NCBI RefSeq assembly: GCF_048544455.1
Contig: NC_133526.1
Span: forward strand, 8,572,001 to 8,636,000
Length of the DNA stretch: 64,000 nucleotides
Reading direction: 5' to 3'
From: Silene latifolia
Taxonomy: Eukaryota > Streptophyta > Magnoliopsida > Caryophyllales > Caryophyllaceae
The notes below the pieces were generated by a model. It did not search any database, had not been told where the DNA came from, and worked only from the letters and a program-made list of their open reading frames with translations. The stretch's first letter is position 1. Each line of letters begins with the position of its first letter. Made by a program: the position numbers and the translations under genes. Shown one piece after another: positions 33,641-45,100 of the stretch.

Positions 33641-34626
33641 CAATGTAAGTGTTTTTAGTTTGTGTCTCTTTCGATTATTTGCTTGTATGTATGGTACTCA
33701 TTTTGAAACGTTGAGATTGGTATCTAAAGTTTGAAATGCACTATCACTCTTTAGAAATATGAAGTTACCCCACCACTCTCATATATGTCAACGGTGAAAG
33801 CTCATTCCAATTGTTTGCGGAGATTATTTATTAGTATTGATTTCTAAAATGTGTGAATACAATCAAATAAGTAAACAATGATGGTAAACAAGATAAGTTA
33901 GTTATGGTCATAACTTAACCGTTAATCGAATACAATTCTTTTGCTTCCCACTATAGAGCTCACGAGAATAATGTTTGAAAATGAGCTTAAAATTAATTAT
34001 TCACATCGCACTTGCGTGACGTATAATCCACATACACTACCCTGATAAGTGAAGAACATACTACGTTGTAGCTTGCTTACTCATAATGTTTTCAAGATAT
34101 CAAATGTTTTGATTCTAAATTTATTTCCTATGCTTAGTGATGAGGTTTTAAAATACCGCAACTTCACGGTCGTTGTTGTAGTATTTAAGGTATCAAATTA
34201 CGGGGAGCGAATGTAATACTAGTCTACTTTAATTGTAGTGCTTAGTTAAATCGGCAAAAATTGAGTTTGATATTCTATTGGTAAACTAAGTTGATAATTA
34301 AGAGCTAGACTAATTAAACGCAATCTAAATTAAGCTAGAGTAATAAAGGGTTTAATCAATGATAAAAAGGTATAGGATACGATCAAGCCTTTAGCAACGG
34401 ATTATAGTAGTAATTAGTCACTCAACAAGTAGTGGGTTTATGGGGTCAAAAAAAAACAATGCTAGCAAGACTAACCACCTAACTCTCTCGAGTGTAGGTG
34501 GCTTATTGAATTGATTTAGGATCCCACTCTCATGAATAACCCAAAATCGAACACAAGGAATTAAGATTAACAACAGGTCCCGACTAAGTCCTTCTCCACT
34601 TCCATGGATGGAATTTCTTAGCCAAA
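33641..34626. other. AT-rich spacer
   Basis: No gene. A 77-codon minus-strand frame at 34418-34651 has no recognisable domain. Confidence 0.3.
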
Positions 34627-34662
34627 CTAGGTTTAAACCCGTGAAATTCACGGGGCTATTTT
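34627..34662 (-). mobile_element. Helitron 3' terminus
   Basis: On the minus strand a hairpin CCCGTGAATTTCACGGG is followed by TTTAAAC and terminal CTAG next to T, the Helitron 3' signature. The body would lie to the right (34663 onward); its 5' end was not found. Confidence 0.5.
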
Positions 34663-35835
34663 TAAAATTTTAAATGAATATATATAGTTACAACGAAGAT
34701 AAAATCACTTACGGAGTAATTAATTTTGAATTATTAACCATAGATGAGCTATCATCAATCATCATATATTGTGTCCATAGTATTAGTTAGACTTGCAATA
34801 AAATTATTACATATACTTAAAATGAGTGTAACTGTGTAAAACAAATGGTTGCACGACTCGGTTAATAAAAAAAAATTTTAAAGTTGGCTTAATAACTTAC
34901 ATTTGATTTTATTGGCTAAAAAAATACATATATCAAACAACAGTTATCCCGTGAGAGAGTCTGATCCTGTGAGATAATCCAATTTTATAAAATGAGAACT
35001 CATTTACTATATTAAATAAATAGTTTTCTTAATAATATGGATCATCTTACAATGTAAAATTGTCTAACAGTATAATTTATGTACATTAAATACGTAAGAA
35101 AATACATAACGTTAGAAGAACAAAAGGTTTGCAACTGAAAGCCCCCTTTTTTTGTAAATTGGTGAACGATGGAGATGGAGATTAAGGTTGGAAGTGAAAT
35201 TTATACTGATTCTTGTAGGTTTCCTTGAGAACTAATTGCGTTAATTTAGGGAGGAGAACTTTTGGTCAATTATATTAGGGGTATATATAAAATGTAAAAA
35301 GATAATTGTCATATTCCTCCTCGTATTAGTTACTCCTATTGATTTGTGCTTCAGCTTTTATAGTGATGGAATATGGAATATTCCATGAATATTCCTCAAA
35401 TGATTTCATTCCATATATCATCCCATTGATTTCACAATCTTAGTTAGGTGTATATAGAGTATAATTTATTTACTTTTTTAAAAAATAATAATTATTTCGG
35501 TTTTATTTTTTAAAGGGCTCTTATTAACTGCCACATAGGATTGTGCTTGATAATTAAGATGCCAAGTCAGCATCTTTGGCAACTGCATTAGAGAAGTATA
35601 TGATATATGATGATGGTGGGGCTTTTTTAAAATGGGTCTCACTTCTGTGAATAACCCGCCTAGAGCCAATACCCAAATACACTCATGTCCACTACCATAG
35701 GCCCAACTCCCATTGATAGACTAGGTAGCCCAAAATTCAGCCCAACTTTATTGATAGCCTCATCAGGTTGGACATGGTCAAACAAGGGGGTCATCCAACC
35801 TAGTCGGACCCTAGAAAGGGGACTAGTCGCTAATC
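34663..35835. other. AT-rich sequence, possible Helitron body
   Basis: No helicase or Rep motif and no gene. Nothing else supported. Confidence 0.3.
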
Positions 35836-35843
35836 ATGTTAAC

Positions 35844-36292
35844 TAGACCTGACAAACAGATCGGGTCGTGTCGGGTTCGTGTTCGTGTCACATGTAAACG
35901 GGTCACAAACTCTCCAACCCAAACCCGACCCAATTAAATCTCGTGTCGTGTTCGTGTCGACCCACTTACATAAATGGGTCGTCAAGCCTCAACCCTAACC
36001 CGTTAATTTTGTGTCGGGTTCGTGTCGTGTTTCCGTCTCATGTCTAGATTTGGAAAGTTTAAGTATATTTATGTGATGGAGGATAAAAAATTTCAAGATT
36101 AATTTAGTAAACAGGTCATTCGTGTCGGGTTCGTGTTTAAAGAGCGCAACCCAAACCCAACCCAATTAAATATCGTGTCGTGTTCGTGTCGACCCACTTA
36201 CATAAATGGGTCATTAAACCTCAACCCAAACCCGTTAATTTCGTGTCGGGTTCGTGTCGTGTTTTCGTGTGTGTCATTTATTGCCAGCTCTA
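35844..36292. mobile_element. hAT MITE, 449 bp, GGGTCGTGTCGGG-rich
   Basis: Ends TAGACCTGACAAA and TTGCCAGCTCTA, with a perfect 8-bp target duplication ATGTTAAC at 35836-35843 and 36293-36300. Its interior has two similar halves built of TCGTGTCGGGTTCGTG phrases. Confidence 0.9.
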
Positions 36293-36517
36293 ATGTTAAC
36301 TAAATTAAAACAAGTGATAAAAATTGACACTTTAACAATAAACATAATTATTTCTTAAATTAATTTTTGACGTCACTCAAAATTAACTTAATTTATAAGT
36401 TAAATTTTAATTTTTGACGTTAACTCAAAATTAACTGAATTTATTTATATATAGTTTTTGAGTAATATTGTATTTTTTTAGCTTAATGTTTTAATGAATT
36501 AACTCGAAAATTTTATA

Positions 36518-36754
36518 CTCCCTCTATTTTTCTATATATGACTTTATCATATTTCGAGATACATACTTCTCTCTTCAATATCTCTCAAATTATATGTTTA
36601 AATATAATGATATGTATACTCATATGAAAGAGTTTTTCATAAGAAATTTAATGGTATAATTTTATAATTTTTTACCAAATATATTTTTGTAAATATTAAA
36701 ATCAAATGCTCGCCTCGAAAAAGTAAAACATCTTACATTAAAAAATGGAGGGAG
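36518..36754. mobile_element. Stowaway-like MITE
   Basis: Starts CTCCCTCTATTTTT after TA and ends AAAAATGGAGGGAG. Inverted ends are of the Tc1/mariner Stowaway type. The right TA is not preserved. Confidence 0.7.
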
Positions 36755-37237
36755 AACTCACAATCAATAAAACAAAAAAAAATAATCGAAATCTTATTAT
36801 ACAATTCAGAAATCACATAAGGAGACATCCGACATTTGACGTATAATTTATGAAATGTAGAAGAAAGTAGGATCAAACACTTAATTATCAGCCTTCCTCA
36901 ATCCAAGGCAAAATGTGTGTATGATTAGTGGTTAGAAAGAAAAACAAAGACAAACTACAAAAATGCTCCTCACGATCTCTCTCTTGTCTTTCGGATCACC
37001 ACAAGTCCATTTATTTCCTCCTAAAATGACTTCCTTTTTCTCAATTGATATCCAAAATTCTCCTAATTAACATTTTGTTTATCAAATCTCCTCCTATCTT
37101 TTCAATTTCCTAGAATCACATTTTTGAATTTTCCTTAAAAGGGTATTTAACTAAAGCAATTTTGGCATCTGGGTATTTCTTAAATTTGTTTTGTGGCATT
37201 TAAATTAAAATATAATTAAGGATTGAAGAGAAGAATA
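36755..37237 (+). promoter_or_regulatory. Upstream region of the RhoGDI gene
   Basis: AT-rich, no repeat recognised. The leader just before the ATG reads AATTAAGGATTGAAGAGAAG. No confident TATA box. Confidence 0.35.
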
Positions 37238-39007
37238 ATGGGGACTGATGAAGAGAAAGAGGTGGGAGAGAAAAGTGAAGAAACTGAGAAACTAGGGAAG
37301 CAAATGAGTGAGGCTTCTCTTTGTACAACTGATAATGATGATGAAGATTATCAAGGCAAAGTTGATTTGGGTCCTCAGTATACTCTCAAAGAAACTTTTG
37401 AATTGGACAAGGTCCACAAATCTCCTCTTTTCATTACAATTCCCTCGTTACGAGCTTGTGACGGAGAAATGTATTTATTTTATAATAAAATTTAATAACC
37501 ATTATCTGATAAATAAGAATCTATGATTGATTACTTTTTATAATAAAATTGTCACATTTATCGTTATAAAGGAGACCTACTGACTAACTAACGTGCATTT
37601 CATGCATGGGCATAAGTCTAAATCCTTCCGTTTACATAGGATTCATAATTTTTCCATATAATCAAACGAATTCGTGAATGAGATCTTCATCGTAATTATC
37701 CACATATAATTTTGATGTTGAGAATGTTGTTGAATTGGAAAATAGGATGATGAGAGCTTGAGAAAGTGGAAAGAACAGCTCCTTGGAGGTGTTGATTTAA
37801 ATGAAATTGGAGGTATTTTATCTCCTTATCTTTTTTTGTTTACATCGTCTTAGTCTATTGGTTAAGACTGAGGTATCTGAACAATAGATTTCAGGTTCAA
37901 TTCCCCCCTCCCCTCTGGTAAATTTCATAATGTTTGTTCTTGGGTTTTTAATCTGTAATTAGACCTCGTATCTATCTAATTCACGGGAAAATTAAAATCC
38001 CATGAATTTTAAAAAGGGGAGGGTGTTTGGTTATCTTTCTAAGTTTCCCTCCTCATTTTTGCTGGATAAGTGAATGTTCTGCTTCGTGATTGTAGTTGCA
38101 AATCATTTACTCATGTAGTGCCATTTCACTGAAAGGTTATATATTTAAGCATTCGCGATGCATTTCTCTAGACAAAGACTCCGTCTTTTTTTTTGTGTTT
38201 AAGGATGGTACCTTATTCCAAAAGACGATTAGTTTTTTTGGAAAGGGACTCAATAAGGATTATAAGATGGTGACGGGTTTAGTACCCAATTTATAAGTAT
38301 CACTGCTTAATGACTTTACAAGTTTAGCGAGCTAACTTTAGCTAAAACCCATTATGCTTGTATATGGGTGTTAAATTTGGAATTTGTAGCGCTAGCTATA
38401 CCATTTAGTGTTTCCAAACTGCAGAAACTCTAGAACCCGAGGTAAAGATCCTTAGCCTGGCAATCGTGGCTCAAGATAGACCAGACATTGTCCTGCAAAT
38501 TCCAGAAGACGGAAACCCAAATGGAACATGGTTTACTTTGAAGGAAGGTAGTGCATACAAGTTGCGATTCACTTTCCATGTTAATCACAACATTGTAGTC
38601 GGACTTCAGTACAACAACACTGTCTGGAAAACTGGCATGAAAGGTAACATACGCGTTTGTTTAACAAGTTAAAGTTCGCGCTAAGTTTTAGTTCTTACGG
38701 ATGTTAATATTTAGTTGATAGCACAAAAGAGATGCTCGGAACCTTTAGCCCTCAGGCAGAGCCCTACACTCATGAGATGCCAGAGGAAACCACCCCAGCT
38801 GGTTTCTTCGCCCGTGGATCCTACACTGCAAAAACTAAGGTCCGCCGTTTCATCCCTTCCTAAAATTTGTACTATCGCCATCTTGAATGTCTGGTTTATA
38901 TAGTCACCAATTTGTCATTTATTTTGCAGTTTGTTGATGATGATAACAAGTGCTACTTAGAAATCAATTACACATTTGACATTCGTAAAGATTGGCTAGC
39001 TACATGA
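37238..39007 (+). CDS. Rho GDP-dissociation inhibitor, five exons, 220 aa
   Basis: Exons 37238-37411, 37746-37812, 38425-38643, 38715-38839 and 38930-39007 join with GT-AG borders and consistent phase to 220 codons plus TGA. Residues ~1-55 form an acidic, flexible N-terminus. ~56-80 contain DDESLRKWKEQLLGGVDLNE, the conserved regulatory-arm helix. The C-terminal immunoglobulin-like domain includes YKLRFTFHVNHNIVVGLQY, the EMLGTFSPQAEPYTHEMPEE region and GFFARGSYTAKTKF, ending YTFDIRKDWLAT. RhoGDIs extract prenylated ROP/Rho GTPases from membranes and hold them GDP-bound in the cytosol; in plants this restricts ROP to growth sites such as root-hair tips. Slightly short for plant members (about 220-240 aa). 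The short frames around it are shadows. Confidence 0.93.
37851..37904 (+). repeat. tRNA-like A/B box pair in RhoGDI intron 2
   Basis: TAGTCTATTGG and, 32 bases later, GGTTCAATTCC match the pol III A- and B-box patterns at tRNA spacing, but the sequence does not fold as a tRNA. It may be a worn SINE head or a chance match. Confidence 0.35.
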
Positions 39008-39484
39008 ATGGAGAAGTCGATTGTTACCAGATGACAAAGTCTTTTCGCAAGATTACTTTTAAATCCGATCCAATCCACCCGCTGTTTTCCCCTTCCTAAG
39101 TACTCATTTTCTAGTTGAAAAGTTTGAATAGGTTTTTCTTTTTGCCTTGTTTTGGTATATTAATTACTCTACTTGTTTCTTTGCTTTTTGTTGTTTTTCA
39201 AGAAATAAGATAGGAAAGGAAAACCCTTGAGATAGTGCTATTGTCATCTTCAACTTTGAGACTTAAACCTAAACTAGTTGTTGAATGGTTTTTTCTTCAA
39301 TCTTGTATGGATCTTTGTGTTAATCTTGCTATACTACATGTAATCTCGTTTGTTTCAAGTGATTACTTAAGGGAAGAGATTATTAGAAAAAAGGATAATG
39401 ATAGGGCGCCACCTTCTCACATGCATACTTTATTATTGAGGTTCTCACTTAAGGATAATGATAGGGCGCCACCTTCTCACATGC
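39008..39484. other. RhoGDI 3' UTR and a 38-bp direct duplication
   Basis: AAGGATAATGATAGGGCGCC and the following CACCTTCTCACATGCATAC occur twice, ending at about 39428 and 39488, with 20 bp between. The second copy joins directly to the FLA coding sequence. Confidence 0.6.
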
Positions 39485-40151
39485 ATACGCCGGCTCCGGC
39501 ACCTGCATCCCAACTTATAAACATCACCCAGTTACTCAGTGTCTCAGTGATGCAGGCCCATTCCAAACCTTCTTAAACTACCTCGAATCCACCAAAGTCA
39601 TTGACACCATCCAAAATCAAGCAAATAACTCCAAACTCGGTCTAACCCTCTTTGTCCCAACAAACAATGCCTTTGCATCCCTTAAGGAACCATCACTGTC
39701 CAACCTCACCCAAAACCAACTTAAACAGGTCTGCCTTTTCCACGCGTTGCCGCATTACTACTCCTTCTCCGACTTCAAAAACCTAACCAATGTGGGACCT
39801 GTCCCCACCTTTTCTGGTGGCAGCTACAACTTGAACTTCACTGTCGACAAATCAGGCGCCTTCGGCATCACCTCTGGATGGAGTGTTACCAAGGTTGGTA
39901 ACAGTGTTACTGCAACCCCACCTGTTGCAATTTACCAGGTTGACAAGGTGCTCCTTCCTGAAGCTATCTTCGGGACTAACATTCCGCCCATGCCTGCCCC
40001 CGCTCCGGCTCCCAAGGCCATTTCTCCGGCTGCTGACGATAACAATCTAGCTGACGAAGGACCCTCATCGTCTAAAGATTCTTCGGCCTCTTGTCGAGTT
40101 GTGGTTAGCTTTGTTTTGGCATTGTTAGGGATGCTTGTTCTGTCTTTGTGA
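39485..40151 (+). pseudogene. Fasciclin-like arabinogalactan protein, truncated and frameshifted
   Basis: The frame begins at PAPAPAS then INITQLL, like the start of the mature protein, with no signal peptide upstream. It shifts at 39534-39550, where CTCAGTG is followed by TCTCAGTG: an 8-bp tandem duplication moves all later codons. Beyond it the fasciclin domain is well kept: LTLFVPTNNAFASL (H1), HALPHYYS (YH region), VAIYQVDKVLLPEAIFG (H2). Then come a Pro/Ala arabinogalactan tract PMPAPAPAPKA, a Ser-rich linker and a hydrophobic tail (VVVSFVLALLGMLVLSL) that fits a GPI-anchor signal. FLAs act in cell-wall and plasma-membrane adhesion. Loss of the signal peptide and the frameshift mean it is probably non-functional. 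Confidence 0.82.
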
Positions 40152-42110
40152 TTGTGTGAGCTTAGATTTTGTTGTTGCTTTAAATTTTATAGAGCGTGTA
40201 TTTGCTCATCAATTTCTTTAATTGAAGACAATATTCCATGTGTATGGCTCACTAGTTCTTTACCTTATTATCAATCATTAGGCAAAATTTATGTAATGGT
40301 ATTGATGATTTGATGATAATCTCCCTTGAGATAACAAATTTATGGGATTTTACATGTGTACCCTTTTTTCAAATTGACCGTATTACGAGATATTCGGTTT
40401 AAAAAAAATCATTATTTTTGGAACTCGTTGTCAGGAGTTATGGTCAGTCAAAATTTGTTTTTTTACGGTATAAAATTTGACTGGTGATAACTCCTAGTAA
40501 CAAGTTCTGAAAATGGTTTTTTTTTTCCAAATTTAACGTCTTTACGAGATCTTTGTTTTGGGAAAAAAATTAATGTTATGTGAACTCATAGCCAAAAATT
40601 ATGGTAGTCAAAGTCTTTTTTTCCCCCAAAAAAAAGGTGTATAAGTGAGAAAATGAAATAATTGAGGGGTAGAAGTAGGAAAACCCCTATATTAATCAAA
40701 CGGGGGGTTGGGCGGGCTTGGTCTAGGGGACCCAGAACCAGCCCGGAATAGGGGACGGGTCAAGCTTCATGTAAAAAGTGACCCGAGGGGTGGGCCAAAG
40801 CCCGGTCGAGGACGGTCCCGTTTTGAAGCGGGCTGGTCTAATATCATGGACTAGAACCGGCTTGGGATAGGGGGCAGGTCGTGCTGGACTCCGTGCAGGT
40901 CAAGCCAAAAGTCACCCGAGAAGCAGGTCAAGCCGGTCTGGGAAACCTTTATGTTTGACTAGCCCTATTTACTAAAGTACATACTTTACTATCCCATTTA
41001 ATTTTTTTTTTACTTTTGTGCCTTTCCATTCAATACTCTCAAACATTTCATTCTTCGTTTATACTTTATAGGTATCCAAAACATTTAGATGTGTCCAACA
41101 CAATTTATTAAATACAAAACGGCTGATTAAAAGAAGTATCCGTGCTACCTAGTTCACGAACACACAACCCTCCGTAGTCCATACAAAGGAGCATACACCA
41201 CGACTTGGTTCGAAAAACAAAAGGAAGAATGTTTGAAAAATGGTAGAACACCCAAACACGTCGGCGGCCGTCCACATGTTCATGAGCATCATGGGTGAGA
41301 CCGTGAGACAGGAAAATTTTGTACACAAGACTTGTGTCCATATATATATTCACATTTCTTTCCAAAAAATAAACCAAATTAATTACAAAGTCACGCAAAA
41401 TTGAAATTTTACTTGATCGTCATTCATTCTTCCATCATATTTCTATCTGAAAACAACAGAGTTTTTGGAGTGCAATCTTAGACTTCTTGTCATTCTTCTC
41501 TCAATTTTTATTCTTTACTTTCATCTTAAGCATCCTCCCTTTCTTACATGGTTTGATCTCTTTCCCTTTTATTTTTCAATAAAATAGTTACTTTTCAATC
41601 TGTATTTTTGATTTTGTTCATCTGGGTTTTCTCCATTTTGTGTGTGTACTATGAATGATCAAGTAAATTTGATGGGTTTTTGAAATGGGTATCTTTGATT
41701 TTGCATGTTCATCGAGATTATAGAAATGGGTATTGATGGTTTTTGCTTAATATACAACAAATACTTGTGTGAGACGGTTTTACCTAAATTTATCGTAAAA
41801 TGGGATCTTTTGTTAACCAATTTTACCTACTAATAGGGCTGTGTTTGGATCGATTTTACAATTATATTAGTGTAGAACCGCCTTACACAAGACTAACTCT
41901 TAGCTTAATGGTTGTTCTTTCAAATTTATTTTATATGATGATTGGAGCTATATGTGATTGGATTTATGGTGATTGATTTTATAGCAGTTATGGTGATAAC
42001 ATTTTAGTTATTTCTTGGGTTTATATCTGATTGTTTGCATTTGTTGAATGTATATAACAGTTATGAGAATATCATTAAAGATTGAAGAATAACAATAATC
42101 ACATTTCAAG
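40152..42110. other. Spacer and fimbrin upstream region
   Basis: 40688-40965 is a GGGCC/CCGGG-rich block ending TTTGACTAGCCCTA, similar in style to the hAT-like MITEs but without firm borders. From about 41400 the sequence becomes a CT-rich plant-type leader; 41560-42100 probably includes a 5' UTR intron ending before the ATG at 42111. The frame at 41108-41398 is not a gene. Confidence 0.4.
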
Positions 42111-45100
42111 ATGTCTGCTTTTGAGGGTGTGGTTTTGTCTGATCCAAAATTACAAAGTCAGTTCACCCAAGTGGAGCTTAGGAGCCTCAAATCTAAGGTT
42201 TTGATTCCTTTGACTTATTTGTTGGGTTTTTTTCTGTTGGAATTGTTTGTTTGGTTGATCAAGAACACTAATGTTGAGGTCTTGTTGACAGTTTTCGTCA
42301 ATCAAACCTAAACCCGGTCAAGTAACTGTATCGGATTTGCCACCAGTTTTGGCAAAACTAAAAGGAATCACTGGGTTGTACACTGAGGATGACATAAGAG
42401 CTGCGTTGGAGGATTCGTATCCTGACAATACTCATGAAATTGATTTTGAATCTTTTCTTTCGGTGAGTTATTTCTTATGATATACTGTATGTTTTAGTGC
42501 TCAATCATTGCCAGATGAAGTTATGACATTGTTTCTAAGATTACTTCAGCTATTAGATACTCCCTCTGTCCCGATCATTTGTTTTCCTTTTCCATTTTTG
42601 GGTGTCTCAGTCAATTGTTGTCCTTTCGTTTTTAAGAATGAAGTTGATGAACAATTTGATCATTCACTCTCAATGTGTTCCACTTGTCATTTAGTAATTG
42701 GCTCCCTCCTCTTTCCTTGGTCTTTAAGCCAAAACCAAAGGACAACAATTGACCGGGACGGAGGGAGTATATGTTATGTATCCGTTGCCTGAATTTTTTT
42801 TTTTGAAGGAAGTATCCGTTGCCTGAATTGCAAAGCACTAATTGCATATTGAAGAACTTTATGGTGTGCTTGAGTCTTGATTTCATGAACTGAATCTGCT
42901 AACTCTTGCTTTAGAAAAACGCGTCCTTAAGGCCTTAAACATAAAGCTCACTGAGGCACTAGCCAAAACGCCTCAGGGTGCTTTAGCCATTAGGTGCAGC
43001 TTTTGCGTAATATTCAACTAGCAATTTCCATATTTTGCGAAATTTCTTTTTACTTTTTTGAAATTAATTTATTGTTATTATGCCCTTCCTTTTGCCCCTT
43101 GATACCTAACTTTTACTCCTGAACATATTAATCCTATTTAAATGCAAATAAGCTATTGTTGCGCACGATGTTATTTTGAAAATACAAAGTTGTTTACAAA
43201 AAAAAAAAAAAACTTGTCTCGTGTTGTGTGCATGAGGTTCGTGGCTTCACCTTGCGCTTCTTTATCACGGGCCCTCTTCTCCTTAGTATGCCTCATGCTT
43301 AAAAGAAAGTGTTAAGTTTGCGGAGCTGAACATTCTGAACTTTTGTGGTACTTGGCAGGAGTTCCTCACCTTTACCGGTAGAGCCAGTACTAGCGCAAAA
43401 AGTCAAGGTTATAGACGAGCTTCTTCAATTCTTAGACAAACTGTCACCACTCATTTTCGAACCATCAGTGAATCAGAGAAGGCTTCATATGTTGCGCATA
43501 TCAACAATTACCTTGGCGAGGATCCATTCCTGAAGAAGTATCTACCTTTAGATCCAAAAACTAATCAGCTTTTTGAACTGGTTAAAGGAGGAGTTCTTCT
43601 CTGGTACACTTACACTCTGGCTTCTTGATTCTTACTGTCATTAACTCTTAGAAGTTTATCAGCCTGCACTATGCATCATTATTTATTGTTTAATATTTTT
43701 GACTTACTGCAGTAAGCTGATTAATGTTGCTGTGCCCGGAACGATAGATGAAAGAGCAATAAACAGGAAGAAAGACCTTAACCCTTGGGAAATAAATGAG
43801 AATCACACACTTTGTCTAAATTCTGCTAAAGCTATTGGTTGCACGGTCGTTAATATCGGTACACAAGATTTGGTGGAGGGGCGAGTGAGTTATCACAGTT
43901 TGTAGTTTACATTCCTTGGTATATTTTTCAAGTTTAATTGTCTGATCAATTTTATTTTCATTTTGTAGCCCCATCTTATTATGGGACTGATTGCACAAAT
44001 GATCAAGGTATTCAATCTGATTTTTCGTTCTTAGGGGATGTGTCTTAACTTGCATCTAGTGCTCTACTGTTCTCTGATTCTATGGCAATTTTGTTGTGTA
44101 AGTCAGATTCAATTGTTAGCTGATCTCAACTTGAAGAAGACGCCTCAACTTGTCGAATTGTTGGAGGATGATACGGTCTGAATAGCTTTTCTTTGTCACG
44201 CATTTAGTTACATTTTACATTCTGTATTCTCACTCTGGCAACAATTCAGAGAGTTTCATGTCTTGTGTAACAATGTGCAGGATGTGGGAGAGCTCATGAG
44301 TTTGGCTCCAGAAAAGGTCTTGTTAAAATGGATGAACTTCCAACTTAAGAAATCTGGATACAAAAAGGAAGTTACAAACTTCTCCACAGATTTGAAGGTG
44401 TGTTCCTTTGTTACCTTGACCTACAATTGTGAATACTTGTAAACAACTTGTATATTTTTTTTGTTTTGTTGGCTATTTTTACAATATTGGGATTATAAAG
44501 CCTACATATTTTTGTTCTTGCTAATTTTCTGTTCTCTTTCAGTTGTTTTGGAATTGTAGTTGACCTAGGCCGCTTTTGCGTGTGGGCCTTTTAGATCAAT
44601 TAAAATTGAGCCGAATGCTTTATATCAATGGATTAGTTATATCTTAAATCTTTGACTAGAGGTAATAAAGTCTGATGAGTGCTGGGAGCCCCCGTAAAAC
44701 AGAAGTGATGCTCCGTTTTGGCAAGAGGTACCAAATTAAAGGAATGCTGATGAATCTTCTGTAAAATCTGTAGAATAGGAGGTGGTGTCCTAATTAGAAT
44801 GAACCAAATGGACTAGCAGTTGGTTGTACCACCCACAACCAACTTTTAATGCCATATTAAAAACATGACCAAAAAAAGACAACTCAACTTCCTCCCTAAA
44901 CCCGTGGTGATAAGATCCTTTTTATACTTCTTTCCCATTCGTGAACTCTTTTTCATCACGTCCTGCATATAATTGCATCCCATTTATATTGTCCTCATTT
45001 GACTTTGGGTCTTTGATGATAAAGCTATGTCAATTCTGACCATTAATCTCTCTCTATATATGTGGTGAAGCAATGTAAATTTTGTCATGTTTGAGTAATT

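Noticed and set aside
37851-37930. A functional tRNA gene
   Set aside because: Boxes fit but acceptor and anticodon stems do not pair.
41108-41398. 96-codon minus-strand frame upstream of fimbrin
   Set aside because: No recognisable motif; lies in the upstream region of a plus-strand gene.
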